DNA from: an uncultured Collinsella sp.
GTDB taxonomy: Bacteria > Actinomycetota > Coriobacteriia > Coriobacteriales > Coriobacteriaceae
DNA: 27,233 bases
Reading direction: 5' to 3'
NCBI GenBank assembly: GCA_902494035.1
Contig: CABURV010000024.1
Span: 1 to 27,233, forward strand
How positions within the stretch are numbered: the first letter of the stretch is position 1; every line of letters starts with the position of its first letter. Both the position numbers and the translations under genes were made by a program. Below the pieces are notes generated by a model. The model did not search any database. It had not been told where the DNA came from and saw only the letters and a list, made by a program, of their open reading frames with translations. Shown here in pieces: positions 1 to 7,375 of this stretch.

Positions 1-337
1 CCCCCAGCTCCTCGACCAGGCACTGAAAACCAAAGTAGTCGGTGTTGTCGCCGCGCAGGCGGCCGTCGGGCAGGCGCGTGATGGTGTTGACGTTTCCCAT
101 ACGCTCGGCGAGTGGACTCAGCTCGTCCAGGTATTCCATGACGGCGCGCTTGTAGGGGATGGTCACGTTGGTGCCCTCCCATTCGTCGCCCGTCATAAAA
201 GCCTCAAGATCCTCGGGCTCGCGCTCAAAACGCACGTACTCAAGCCCCGCCAGCTCCTTGTAGATGGTCGGGGTGTAGCTGTGGCCCAGCACGCGGCCCA
301 GCACGCCGTAGGGGCGGGTTGCGGCGGTATCGGTCAT
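1..337 (-). CDS. aroE: Shikimate dehydrogenase, N-terminal part (cut by window edge)
   Basis: The visible 112 codons encode the N-terminal substrate-binding half of shikimate dehydrogenase, which reduces 3-dehydroshikimate to shikimate with NADPH in the cytoplasm. Seen here: an early G-x-L-G-x-x-x-x-H-S motif (residues 11-20), GTNVTIPYK (55-63, with the catalytic-type Lys), GNVNT (81-85) and GDNTDYFGF (96-104). All are family signatures in the usual order. The ATG directly abuts the pheA stop codon (TAG-ATG), so the two genes are probably translationally coupled. The gene runs off position 1, so the NADP-binding domain, the stop and any fusion are not visible. A quinate/shikimate dehydrogenase paralogue is possible but less likely inside this operon. 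Confidence 0.93.
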   Translation of the reverse strand, partial: MTDTAATRPYGVLGRVLGHSYTPTIYKELAGLEYVRFEREPEDLEAFMTGDEWEGTNVTIPYKRAVMEYLDELSPLAERMGNVNTITRLPDGRLRGDNTDYFGFQCLVEELG

Positions 338-1483
338 CTAGAGCACCTCCGTGTAGCTGCCAAAGTAGGTGAAGCTCTCGCATACGTCGTCGATCGAATC
401 GAGCAGGTCGTCGAGGGCCTTGCTGCCAAAGGGACAGTCCAGGTCAAAGTAGAACATAAACTCAAAGTCGCGACCGGGGATGGGGCGGCTCTCGAGCTTG
501 ATGAGGTTGATGTTGAGGGCGTAGAAGCGCTCGAGCACGCGATAGAGGGCGCCCGGCTCGTTGGCCGTGGTGATCATGAGCGAGGTACGGTTGGCACCGG
601 GATAGACGCGTGGCTCGCGGCTGATGACGACAAAGCGCGTGTAGTTGTTGTCCGAGTCCTGGATGTTGGACTCCAGCACCTCCAGGCCATAGAGTGCCGC
701 GCAGCTGCGCGATGCGATGGCGGCAACATCGGTGCGGTCGGAATTGGCGACCATCTCGGCCGACATGGCCGTGTTGGGGTACTTGGTGGCGTGCAGGCCG
801 TGGGACTCGATAAAGCCGGCACACTGGGCAATGGCTTGGCCGTGGCTGTAGACCTCGCGTATGTCCGCGAGCTTGGTGCCGGGCTTGACGAGCAGGTTGT
901 GGTCGATCTTGAGGCGCAGCGAACGCACGATATGGAAGTCGAACTGGGCGAGCAGGTCGTAGACGGCGTTGACCGAGCCGGCGGTGGAGTTCTCGATGGG
1001 CAGCACGCCAAACTCGCAGAAGCCGTCGCGCACAGCGCGCATAACGCCTTCGAAGGTCTCGAAAAACGCGATGTCGGGCACGTCGAAGAGCTTGCACGCG
1101 GCGATTTGACTGTAAGCGCCCTCAACGCCCTGGCAAGCGACGGTGGCAGTTTGAGGGAAGGGCGTGTCGGAGGCTGCAGCCGTGGCGTGGGCCTTTTGCG
1201 AGACGGTGATGCCCTTGAGTTCGTTGATGTAGCGCTGCTGCTCGGCCTTGCTCATGCTCATGAGGAGACGAAACAGGGTGATGGTCTGCGCCTCATAGCG
1301 CTCGGGCGCGCGGCTGGCGAGGTTGTTGAGTTTGGAGCGCTCGCGGGCGGGGTCGAAGACGGCCTTGCCCATCTTGATTTTTGACTTGGCGACCTCGGTG
1401 GCAATGTCCATGCGCTCGATAAAGCTGTTGAGGAGCGTGGTGTCGATGCCATCGATGGTCTGGCGGATGTCAGCAAGGTCCAT
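338..1483 (-). CDS. pheA: Bifunctional chorismate mutase / prephenate dehydratase (P-protein)
   Basis: This 381-residue protein converts chorismate to prephenate and then to phenylpyruvate, the committed branch to phenylalanine. Residues 1-90 form an AroQ-type mutase domain. Arg7, Arg24, Lys35, Asp44, Arg47 and Glu48 align with the E. coli active-site residues Arg11, Arg28, Lys39, Asp48, Arg51 and Glu52. The dehydratase domain follows from about residue 112 (GVEGAYS, then LPIENSTAGSV) and includes the Thr-Arg-Phe catalytic triplet near residue 280. A C-terminal ACT domain (about 296-378) carries GALYRVL and ESRP, the elements that bind phenylalanine in this family, so feedback inhibition is expected. 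The ATG has an AAAGGGG-type SD. It sits 39 bp after aroC and abuts aroE. Confidence 0.97.
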   Translation of the reverse strand: MDLADIRQTIDGIDTTLLNSFIERMDIATEVAKSKIKMGKAVFDPARERSKLNNLASRAPERYEAQTITLFRLLMSMSKAEQQRYINELKGITVSQKAHATAAASDTPFPQTATVACQGVEGAYSQIAACKLFDVPDIAFFETFEGVMRAVRDGFCEFGVLPIENSTAGSVNAVYDLLAQFDFHIVRSLRLKIDHNLLVKPGTKLADIREVYSHGQAIAQCAGFIESHGLHATKYPNTAMSAEMVANSDRTDVAAIASRSCAALYGLEVLESNIQDSDNNYTRFVVISREPRVYPGANRTSLMITTANEPGALYRVLERFYALNINLIKLESRPIPGRDFEFMFYFDLDCPFGSKALDDLLDSIDDVCESFTYFGSYTEVL

Positions 1484-1522
1484 AGGGACCCCTTTCGTGA
1501 ATCATTGCCCGGGGTGGGCGGG

Positions 1523-2620
1523 TTAGCGCTGGGCGGCGTCCTCGAGGAGGGCGTCCCAGATGGCGAGCGCCGCGGCTGCTTCGGCTACGGGGACGGCTCG
1601 GGGGACGATGCAGGGATCGTGACGACCGTGGACCGAGAGCTCGGCATTTTCCATGGCGTCCATGTCTACGGTCTGCTGCTCGCGGCCAATAGAGGGTGTC
1701 GGCTTTACGGCCATACGCCACATGACGGGCGCGCCGGTGGAGATGCCGCCCAGAATGCCGCCGGCGTTGTTGGACTCGACTTCAATCTCGCCGGTCTCGG
1801 CGTCGATGCGATACGGATCGTTGTTCTCGCTGCCGCGCATGGCGGCCACGGCAAAGCCCATGCCAAACTCCACGCCCTTTACGGCGGGAATGCCAAACGC
1901 GATTTGCGCGATGCGGTTCTCGATGCCGTCGAACATGGGGTCGCCGATGCCCGTGGGAAGCCCGTAAATGCCGCACTCCACGATGCCGCCGATGCTATCG
2001 AGCTCGTCGCGCGCGGCTAGGATCTCCTCGCGCATGCGGCCGGCTGCGGCGGCGTCAATGCAAGGCAGGTCGTTCGAAAGGATCGCCTTGCGGTCGGCCT
2101 CGCGATAGACCATATCGTCCATCGGCAGGTCGGAGATGCCGCCGATCTGCGCGACGTGCGCCATGACCTTGATGCCACGGGCCTCGAGCGCCTGCAGCGC
2201 GATCCCGCCGGCGATGCATAAGGGTGCCGTTAGGCGGCCGGAAAAATGCCCGCCACCAGCGACATCGTGCATGTTGTGATACTTCACACGCGCAGGGAAG
2301 TCCGCATGTCCGGGACGGGGCTTGCGGCGCAGCTCGGAGTAATCATTGGAGCGCGTGTTGGTGTTCTCGATAATCGCGGCGATGGGCGCGCCGGTGGTAT
2401 GTCCATCGACAACACCGGCGATGATGTGGGCGGCGTCGGCTTCGCGGCGTTTGGTCGCGGTCTCGTCGCGACCGGGGGCGCGACGGTCGAGGAAGGCCTG
2501 CAGCTCCTCCTGGTCCACGGCGATGCCCGCCGGGATGCCATCGAGCGAGCAGCCGATAGCGGGGGAGTGCGATTGGCCGAAGATGCTTAAGTGCAAGACG
2601 TTGCCAAAGGTCGAGGACAT
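1523..2620 (-). CDS. aroC: Chorismate synthase
   Basis: This 365-residue enzyme makes chorismate from 5-enolpyruvylshikimate-3-phosphate using reduced FMN, the last shared step of the pathway. Visible family blocks are the N-terminal SFGNVLHLSIFGQSHS (His18 is the conserved catalytic-type histidine), RRAPGRDET (47-54), RPGHADF (102-108, second conserved His105), GGGHFSGRLTAP (122-133) and a C-terminal HGRHDPCIVPRAVPV block. The first signature reads GQSHS instead of the textbook GESHG, and the mid block reads HFSGRLT instead of RSSARET. As far as I recall, this form also occurs in clostridial enzymes, so it is probably not a defect. The ATG is one base after the aroA stop, with a strong GAGGAGG SD inside the end of aroA. 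Confidence 0.97.
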   Translation of the reverse strand: MSSTFGNVLHLSIFGQSHSPAIGCSLDGIPAGIAVDQEELQAFLDRRAPGRDETATKRREADAAHIIAGVVDGHTTGAPIAAIIENTNTRSNDYSELRRKPRPGHADFPARVKYHNMHDVAGGGHFSGRLTAPLCIAGGIALQALEARGIKVMAHVAQIGGISDLPMDDMVYREADRKAILSNDLPCIDAAAAGRMREEILAARDELDSIGGIVECGIYGLPTGIGDPMFDGIENRIAQIAFGIPAVKGVEFGMGFAVAAMRGSENNDPYRIDAETGEIEVESNNAGGILGGISTGAPVMWRMAVKPTPSIGREQQTVDMDAMENAELSVHGRHDPCIVPRAVPVAEAAAALAIWDALLEDAAQR

Positions 2621-2621
2621 G

Positions 2622-3941
2622 CTATTCCTCCTCGAGTGTGACCTTGCCGCCCAGCAGGCGGTAGTGGTCGAAGAAATCGGGATAGGACTTGTTGACGGCC
2701 TCGGCGCCGTGGATCACGACCTCGCCGGTGGCACGGCTCGCGGCGATGGCGGCCATCATGGCGATGCGGTGGTCGTTGTGCGAATCGACCTCGCCGCCGG
2801 TAAAGGCATCGACACCCTTGATGATGAGGTCGTCACCGGCAATGCGCACCTGCGCGCCCAGCGCGGTGAGCTCGCGGGTGGTGGTGGCCAGACGGTCGGA
2901 TTCCTTGATGCGCAGACGGGCGCAATCGCGGATAAAGGTGCGGCCCTGTGCCAGCGAGGCCACGGCCGAGATAACGGGCACCAGGTCGGGAATGTCGTGG
3001 GCACTCATCTCAAAGCCGGCGAGCTTGTCGGACTGCACGGTGGCGGCGTTGGTGGAGCGCACGATGCGGGCACCAAAGCGCGAAAGCGCGGCGAGCACGT
3101 TGCGGTCGCCCTGTGCGGAGCTCAGCGACACGCCCTCGACGGTGATGGGGTCGGTGCCGATGGCACCGGCGCACAGCCAAAAGGCGGCGTTGGACCAGTC
3201 GCCCTCGACGGCTACGCTGCCGGGCGTGCGGTACGAGCCGCTGCTCACGCGGAAGTTCGTGACCTCGGGCTGGCCGTCCTTGGCCGGAATGCGCTCGACG
3301 TTGACCTCGACGCCAAAGGCCTTCATGGCCTGGATTGTCAGGTTGATGTAAGGGCGGCTCTCGATGAGGCCGGTCACCTGCACGCAGGAGGGCTGGGCCA
3401 GCAGCGGGGCTGCCAGCAGCAGGCCGGAGATATACTGCGAGCTCACGTTGCCCGGCAGCACGAAAGTGCCCGGGCGCATGCGTCCGCTCGTCTTGAGCGG
3501 AAAACCGCCCAGGCCCTGCAGGTCGCAGCCGGCGGCGATGATCTCGTCCGAGAGCGGGGACAGCGGGCGGGCGCCTAAGCGTCCCTGACCCACAAAAGTT
3601 GCTTCTGCGCCCAGCGCGCAGGCGACGGGCAACATAAAGCGCAGCGTGGAGCCGCTCTCGCCGCAGTCGAGCGTGCCACCGGCAAGGGCCTTGAGCAGGC
3701 CAAATTCAATGCTCTTCATGGTGGGGTGGACCTGGAAGCCGTCCTCGACGGTCTCGATGCGAGCACCCAGGGCCGTAAGGCAACGCACCGTAGCCTCGAT
3801 GTCGGCGCAGGTGGTGTTACAGGCGACGTGTGTCTCGCCGTTGGCAAGCGCAGCGCAGATGATGAGACGGTGCGCCATCGACTTGGACGCGATGGCGGGA
3901 ACGGTGCCCTTAAGCGGGGACGGGGTGATGCGGGCTAGCAT
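2622..3941 (-). CDS. aroA: 3-phosphoshikimate 1-carboxyvinyltransferase (EPSP synthase)
   Basis: This 439-residue enzyme transfers the enolpyruvyl group of PEP to shikimate-3-phosphate. The family elements are all present: SKSMAHR (residues 19-25, with substrate-binding Lys20, Ser21 and Arg25), CGESGSTLR (93-101, PEP loop), SSQY (167-170), the IPDLVP segment with the catalytic-type Asp, KESDR and DSHNDHRIAM near the C-terminus. The length is normal for the family. The start overlaps the aroB stop by 7 bp and has an AAGGGAGA SD inside aroB. The PEP loop reads GESGST, unlike the GNAGTA form of classical glyphosate-sensitive enteric enzymes. Herbicide behaviour cannot be judged from this. Confidence 0.96.
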   Translation of the reverse strand: MLARITPSPLKGTVPAIASKSMAHRLIICAALANGETHVACNTTCADIEATVRCLTALGARIETVEDGFQVHPTMKSIEFGLLKALAGGTLDCGESGSTLRFMLPVACALGAEATFVGQGRLGARPLSPLSDEIIAAGCDLQGLGGFPLKTSGRMRPGTFVLPGNVSSQYISGLLLAAPLLAQPSCVQVTGLIESRPYINLTIQAMKAFGVEVNVERIPAKDGQPEVTNFRVSSGSYRTPGSVAVEGDWSNAAFWLCAGAIGTDPITVEGVSLSSAQGDRNVLAALSRFGARIVRSTNAATVQSDKLAGFEMSAHDIPDLVPVISAVASLAQGRTFIRDCARLRIKESDRLATTTRELTALGAQVRIAGDDLIIKGVDAFTGGEVDSHNDHRIAMMAAIAASRATGEVVIHGAEAVNKSYPDFFDHYRLLGGKVTLEEE

Positions 3942-5041
3942 GCGGATGCGTCTCCCTTCTGGCCGAGGCCCTCGGCAATGAGTTCGTGGAAAGTGGAAAG
4001 CGGCGTGCGGTCGATGCTGCAGCGGCCAATGCCGTGCGGAATCACCAGGTCGATGGTGTCGCCCGCGCGCTTCTTGTCGTGGAGCGCCTCGGCAAAGACG
4101 GCATCGGCATCTAGGTCGCAGCGGGTCTTGAGGCCATGGCGGGCGCAGAGCTCCTCAATACGACCGGGCAGTGCAGCATCGCAGGCGCCGTGCAGGGCCG
4201 CGGCGCGCGTGATGATGCCCATACCGATCGACACGCAGTTGCCGTGCCCGAGCTCAAAGTGCTCGCAGGCTTCGACGGCGTGTCCGGCGCTGTGTCCAAA
4301 GTTGAGCAGCTTGCGCTGGTTGGTTTCGTGCTCGTCGGCGACGACCACGGCGCGCTTGATGTCGATGTTGCGGGCGATGATGAGTGCTACGCGGGCCACA
4401 TCGCGGTTGAGCAGCTCCAGCGTGAGCGGGGTCTTCTCCAGCTCGGCGAAAAGCTCCGGGTCGGCGATCACGGCGTGCTTGACGACCTCGCCGCAGCCGT
4501 CGGCGAACTGCTCGGGCGTGAGGGTGGCCAGGCACCCCACGTCAGCGATAACCACGCTCGGCTGCCAAAAGGCGCCGGCCAAGTTCTTGCCGGCAGCCAG
4601 GTCGATGGCGGTCTTGCCGCCCACCGACGAATCCACCATGGCGAGCAGGCTCGTCGGGATCTGCACAAACTTGCAGCCGCGCATGTAGGTGGCGGCCACA
4701 AAGCCCGCCACATCGCCCACGACGCCGCCCCCGAGTGCCACGATCACGTCGGAGCGCGAAAGCTCGTGCTCGGCCACAAACTCCAAAATGGCAACATAGG
4801 TTTCGGCGCGCTTATGGGCCTCGCCGGCCTCGAAGGTGCAGATGCTCACCTCGTAGCCTGACGCCTCCAGGCTCTGCTTAACGGGCATCTGGTAGAGCGG
4901 GCCCACGTTGGTGTCCGTCACGATGACGGCCTTGGCGCCGCCGGCAGTGGCGCGCACGAGCGGCCCCGCCTGCTCCAGCAAAAACGTGCCAACATGCACC
5001 TGGTAGGGGCGTGCGGTGTCGATATCGATGGTAATCGCCAT
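3935..5041 (-). CDS. aroB: 3-dehydroquinate synthase
   Basis: This 368-residue NAD- and metal-dependent enzyme cyclises DAHP to 3-dehydroquinate, the second pathway step. Seen: the NAD-binding glycine run LGGGVVGDVAGF (about 103-114), MRGCKFVQIPTSLLAMVDSSVGGKT read in two halves (120-144), GEVVKH (184-189) and NFGHSAGHAVE (247-257). Glu185, His250 and His266 are in the positions of the three metal ligands. The ATG has an AAAGGA SD about 9 nt upstream and starts 36 bp after tyrA. The 3' end overlaps aroA by 7 bp. Confidence 0.97.
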   Translation of the reverse strand: MAITIDIDTARPYQVHVGTFLLEQAGPLVRATAGGAKAVIVTDTNVGPLYQMPVKQSLEASGYEVSICTFEAGEAHKRAETYVAILEFVAEHELSRSDVIVALGGGVVGDVAGFVAATYMRGCKFVQIPTSLLAMVDSSVGGKTAIDLAAGKNLAGAFWQPSVVIADVGCLATLTPEQFADGCGEVVKHAVIADPELFAELEKTPLTLELLNRDVARVALIIARNIDIKRAVVVADEHETNQRKLLNFGHSAGHAVEACEHFELGHGNCVSIGMGIITRAAALHGACDAALPGRIEELCARHGLKTRCDLDADAVFAEALHDKKRAGDTIDLVIPHGIGRCSIDRTPLSTFHELIAEGLGQKGDASAC

Positions 5042-5077
5042 AAGCTTCGGTCCTTTCGACCTGGCGTGATAGGTGGT

Positions 5078-5992
5078 CTAGTGGGAGGCCTCGTCGTCGA
5101 GCGCGCGCTTGATGCGGTCGCCCTCGGCAAGGAGATTCTCCAGATAGCGTTGGTCGCGGTCCTTAAGGGCGCGGCTGTAGGCGCCAAGCGACTCGATCAG
5201 GTGGTCGATCTCGAAGGCGAGCGCATTGGCGTCGTCGATCATAAGCTCGGACCACATCTGAGGATTGAGGTGCGCCACGCGGGTGAGATCGCGGTAGCTT
5301 CCGGCCGAAAAGCCGTGGTGGACCTGGGCGGTGGGGCTCTTGACGTAGGCGTTGGATACCACGTGCGCAAGCTGGCTCGTGAAGGCGATGACGCGGTCGT
5401 GTTCGGCGGCGCTGGTCACGCTGAACTTGCCAAAGCCCAAGGGGCGCACCATCTCGCGCACCTGGCCCAAAAGCTCCAGCTTGAGCGCATCGTCCACCGC
5501 GGGTGGCACGAGCACGAGCGGGGCGCCCTGGAACAGGTCGGCACGGGAGTGAGCGTAGCCCGAGAACTGGGTGCCCGCCATGGGGTGCGCGCCCACAAAG
5601 TAAAAGCCGTGCTCGCGGGCAAGCTCAAAGGCGCGCTCGCACACGATGCCCTTGACGCCCACGGTGTCGATCACCACGGGACCCATGATGGCGTCGGTGT
5701 CGGTGGCGTCGGCGAGCGCCTGGGCGTGCGCCTCGAGCCACTCGATGCATGCCTCGGGATAGCAGGCAAGGACGATGATGTCGCATTCGCCGAGTGTCTC
5801 GTCGTTGAGCTCTCCGGCGACAGTGCCCATGCTGGCGGCCGTCATGACGTCGTCATCGGGGTCCCAGGCCAGCACGCGGACGCCCGCCTGTGCATAGCCG
5901 CGGGCAAAGCTTCCGCCGATGAGGCCCAGGCCCACGATGCCAGCACACTTGGGGCCGCCCTGGTTAACACGCGCGTTTCTCACCGTACCCAT
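5078..5992 (-). CDS. tyrA: Prephenate dehydrogenase
   Basis: This 304-residue enzyme oxidatively decarboxylates prephenate to 4-hydroxyphenylpyruvate, the tyrosine branch. A Rossmann motif GLGLIGGS lies at residues 21-28, with an acidic residue (Asp44) at the end of the second strand, which favours NAD+ over NADP+ (inference). HPMAGTQFSG at 136-145 is the substrate-binding/catalytic histidine block of the family. There is no C-terminal ACT domain and no fused chorismate mutase, so tyrosine feedback is more likely exerted elsewhere, for example on AroF. The ATG is 3 bp after the aroF stop, with GGAG inside the end of aroF. Arogenate dehydrogenase is an alternative specificity that sequence alone does not exclude. 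Confidence 0.94.
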   Translation of the reverse strand: MGTVRNARVNQGGPKCAGIVGLGLIGGSFARGYAQAGVRVLAWDPDDDVMTAASMGTVAGELNDETLGECDIIVLACYPEACIEWLEAHAQALADATDTDAIMGPVVIDTVGVKGIVCERAFELAREHGFYFVGAHPMAGTQFSGYAHSRADLFQGAPLVLVPPAVDDALKLELLGQVREMVRPLGFGKFSVTSAAEHDRVIAFTSQLAHVVSNAYVKSPTAQVHHGFSAGSYRDLTRVAHLNPQMWSELMIDDANALAFEIDHLIESLGAYSRALKDRDQRYLENLLAEGDRIKRALDDEASH

Positions 5993-5995
5993 GGG

Positions 5996-7018
5996 CTACT
6001 CCATGGTCTCTTGGCAGACGACCTCGCGGATGGCTCGGATGCGGCGCATGGTGTCGTCGAACTGGTCGGGGGTGAGGGCCTGGGCGCCGTCGGACCAGGC
6101 GCGGCTCGGCTCGTCGTGGACCTCGATCTCCAGGCCGTTGGCACCGCAGGCGGTCGCGGCGAGCGCCATGGGCTCGACGTAGCGGGTGTAGCCGGTGGCG
6201 TGGCTGGGGTCGGCGACGACGGGCAGGTGCGACAGGTGGTGCAGCACCGGCACGGCGTTGAGGTCGAAGGTGTTGCGGGTGCGGGTCTCGAAAGTGCGGA
6301 TGCCGCGCTCGCACAGGATGACGTTGTCGTTGCCCTCGCTCATGATGTACTCGGCGGCCATAAGCAGCTCGTCGATCGTGCCGGACATACCGCGCTTGAG
6401 CAGAATCGGGGTCTGGGTCTTGCCGACCTCCTTGAGCAGGGGGAAGTTCTGGGCATTGCGGGCGCCGATCTGCATGACGTCGATCTTCTTGTCCAAGAAG
6501 ACCTGCACGTCGCGCGGGTCCATGATCTCGGTGACGATCGGCATGTCGAGCTCGGCAGACGCCTCGCACAGCAGGTCGAGGCCGGCGGGGCCCATACCCT
6601 GGTAGGCGTAGGGGGAGGTGCGGGGCTTGTAAGCACCGCCGCGCAGCATCGTGGCGCCGGCGGCCTTCACGCGGCGGGCGATGCGGATGAGGTTCTCGCC
6701 CTCGACGGAGCAGGGACCGGCGATGACCTGGAACTGGTCGCCGCCGATCTTGACGCCGTGGCCGCAGTCGATGACGGAGTCCTCGGGGTGGAACTTGCGG
6801 TTGGCGCGCTTGAACGGCTCGGAGACGCGCTGCACGCGCTCGACGACATCCATGGACTCGAGCAGGAACGGGTCGATCTTGGTCGTATCGCCCACCAGGC
6901 CGATGATCGTCTCATTCTCGCCGCGCGAGACGTCGGTCTTCAGGCCCTTTTTCTCAATCCAGCTGACGATATGGCTGACGGCCTCGTCGCTGGCGCTCTG
7001 CTTTAAAATAGCAATCAT
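5996..7018 (-). CDS. aroF: 3-deoxy-7-phosphoheptulonate (DAHP) synthase, type I-beta with regulatory N-terminal domain
   Basis: This 340-residue enzyme condenses PEP and erythrose-4-phosphate, the entry step of aromatic synthesis. Residues 1-70 resemble the ferredoxin-like tyrosine-binding domain of the Thermotoga enzyme. FHPEDSVID (76-84) links it to the barrel. GPCSVE (101-106, metal-ligand Cys103), LRGGAYKPRTSPY (125-137), IGARNAQNF and a late DPSH motif follow. I chose the ATG at 7018 because the protein then starts like Thermotoga DAHP synthase (M-I-x-x-L-K) and a GAGGTGAGAGG SD lies just upstream. The upstream in-frame ATG at 7066 would add 16 unrelated residues that cover this SD. It is first in the aro operon and preceded by a candidate attenuator. 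Confidence 0.96.
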   Translation of the reverse strand: MIAILKQSASDEAVSHIVSWIEKKGLKTDVSRGENETIIGLVGDTTKIDPFLLESMDVVERVQRVSEPFKRANRKFHPEDSVIDCGHGVKIGGDQFQVIAGPCSVEGENLIRIARRVKAAGATMLRGGAYKPRTSPYAYQGMGPAGLDLLCEASAELDMPIVTEIMDPRDVQVFLDKKIDVMQIGARNAQNFPLLKEVGKTQTPILLKRGMSGTIDELLMAAEYIMSEGNDNVILCERGIRTFETRTRNTFDLNAVPVLHHLSHLPVVADPSHATGYTRYVEPMALAATACGANGLEIEVHDEPSRAWSDGAQALTPDQFDDTMRRIRAIREVVCQETME

Positions 7019-7028
7019 GGTGTGCCTC

Positions 7029-7091
7029 TCACCTCGATGGATAACCCTTGCAAAAACGGCCCGCATCGCGAGCCGTGTATATATGGTGCAT
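7029..7091 (-). CDS. Candidate 20-residue leader peptide of the aro operon
   Basis: A 21-codon frame (ATG at 7091, TGA at 7029) fills the aroF leader. The product has Tyr at positions 5 and 17 and Phe at 13, plus two His near the start. The Tyr5 codon lies immediately before the 5' arm of the leader hairpin. The stop codon sits in the aroF SD region, 8 bases before the aroF ATG. No SD precedes the ATG, but it falls about 6 nt after a candidate -10, so it could be translated leaderless. This is a hypothesis: three aromatic codons in 20 is suggestive but not a run as in classical trp or phe leaders. Confidence 0.3.
   Translation of the reverse strand: MHHIYTARDAGRFCKGYPSR
7052..7076 (-). terminator. 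Intrinsic terminator / attenuator hairpin in the aroF leader
   Basis: On the minus strand ACGGCTCGC and GCGGGCCGT form a 9-bp stem (one G-T pair) around a 3-nt loop, followed directly by a T-run. It lies 34 bp upstream of the aroF ATG and downstream of the best promoter match, so it would interrupt the operon's own transcript. The plus strand has no T-run on the other side, so it is not a bidirectional terminator. A 7-nt segment (ACGGCCC, 7138-7132) further upstream is fully complementary to the 3' arm and could act as antiterminator if transcription starts before it. Confidence 0.6.
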
Positions 7092-7096
7092 GAGAG

Positions 7097-7128
7097 TTTA
7101 TACTATCTGACTCGCTTTTGCCTTCTAA
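7097..7128 (-). promoter_or_regulatory. Candidate aro operon promoter
   Basis: On the minus strand TTAGAA (7128-7123) is followed after 17 bp by TAGTAT (7105-7100). An overlapping -10 reading, TATAAA, lies at 7102-7097. Either would start transcription at or next to A7091, the first base of the leader mini-ORF. The -35 match is weak. Confidence 0.4.
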
Positions 7129-7181
7129 AGTGGGCCGTTGCGCCGCGTCTTCCTCGGAATTGCAAAGCTTTTTCTTTTATT

Positions 7182-7211
7182 TTGATAGCCCGTGGTGCAC
7201 TTGGGTATAAT
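7182..7211 (+). promoter_or_regulatory. Promoter of tRNA-Arg
   Basis: TTGATA (7182-7187), an 18-bp spacer and a perfect TATAAT (7206-7211) place the start about 10 bases before the mature tRNA. It is the best consensus promoter in the window and fires away from the aro operon. Confidence 0.8.
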
Positions 7212-7222
7212 GCCAAACGTTG

Positions 7223-7299
7223 GCCCTATTAGCTCAGGGGATTAGAGCGTCTGCCTCCGGAGCAGAAGGCCGTTGGTTCGAATCCAACATGGGGCACCA
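7223..7299 (+). tRNA. tRNA-Arg, anticodon CCG
   Basis: A complete cloverleaf of 77 nt including an encoded CCA. The 7-bp acceptor stem is GCCCTAT/ATGGGGC, the D-stem GCTC/GAGC, the anticodon stem TCTGC/GCAGA with loop CTCCGGA, and the T-arm GTTGG-TTCGAAT-CCAAC. The anticodon CCG reads the arginine codon CGG. It stands alone between its own promoter and terminator. It would read a rare codon here, since the neighbouring genes mainly use CGC and CGT for arginine. Confidence 0.95.
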
Positions 7300-7310
7300 T
7301 CGAACGTAAG

Positions 7311-7347
7311 ACCGTCCGAACCTCGCATGGTCCGGGCGGTTTTTCTT
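7311..7347 (+). terminator. Rho-independent terminator after tRNA-Arg
   Basis: ACCGTCCGAACC (7311-7322) pairs with GGTCCGGGCGGT (7329-7340), a 12-bp stem with one mismatch and a 6-nt loop, followed by a T-rich tract. It ends only about 30 bp before the start of the downstream ATPase. Confidence 0.85.
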
Positions 7348-7375
7348 ATACCGACGCGACGTGATGGGACGTGGT

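Noticed and set aside
2346..3578. A 410-codon plus-strand frame opposite aroC and aroA
   Set aside because: Antisense shadow of two clear genes; crosses their junction without any protein-like motif.
4994..7006. A 670-codon open frame on the plus strand opposite aroB, tyrA and aroF
   Set aside because: It mirrors three well-identified enzymes, has no SD or family motif, and its Val/Gly/His/Ala-rich composition is what high-GC codon bias produces in an antisense frame.
7019..7066. Upstream ATG at 7066 for aroF
   Set aside because: It would place the SD inside the coding region and add 16 residues not seen in related DAHP synthases.
7019..7222. T-box or other known riboswitch upstream of aroF
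   Set aside because: The T-box consensus preceding a terminator is absent and the leader from the best promoter is only about 70 nt.
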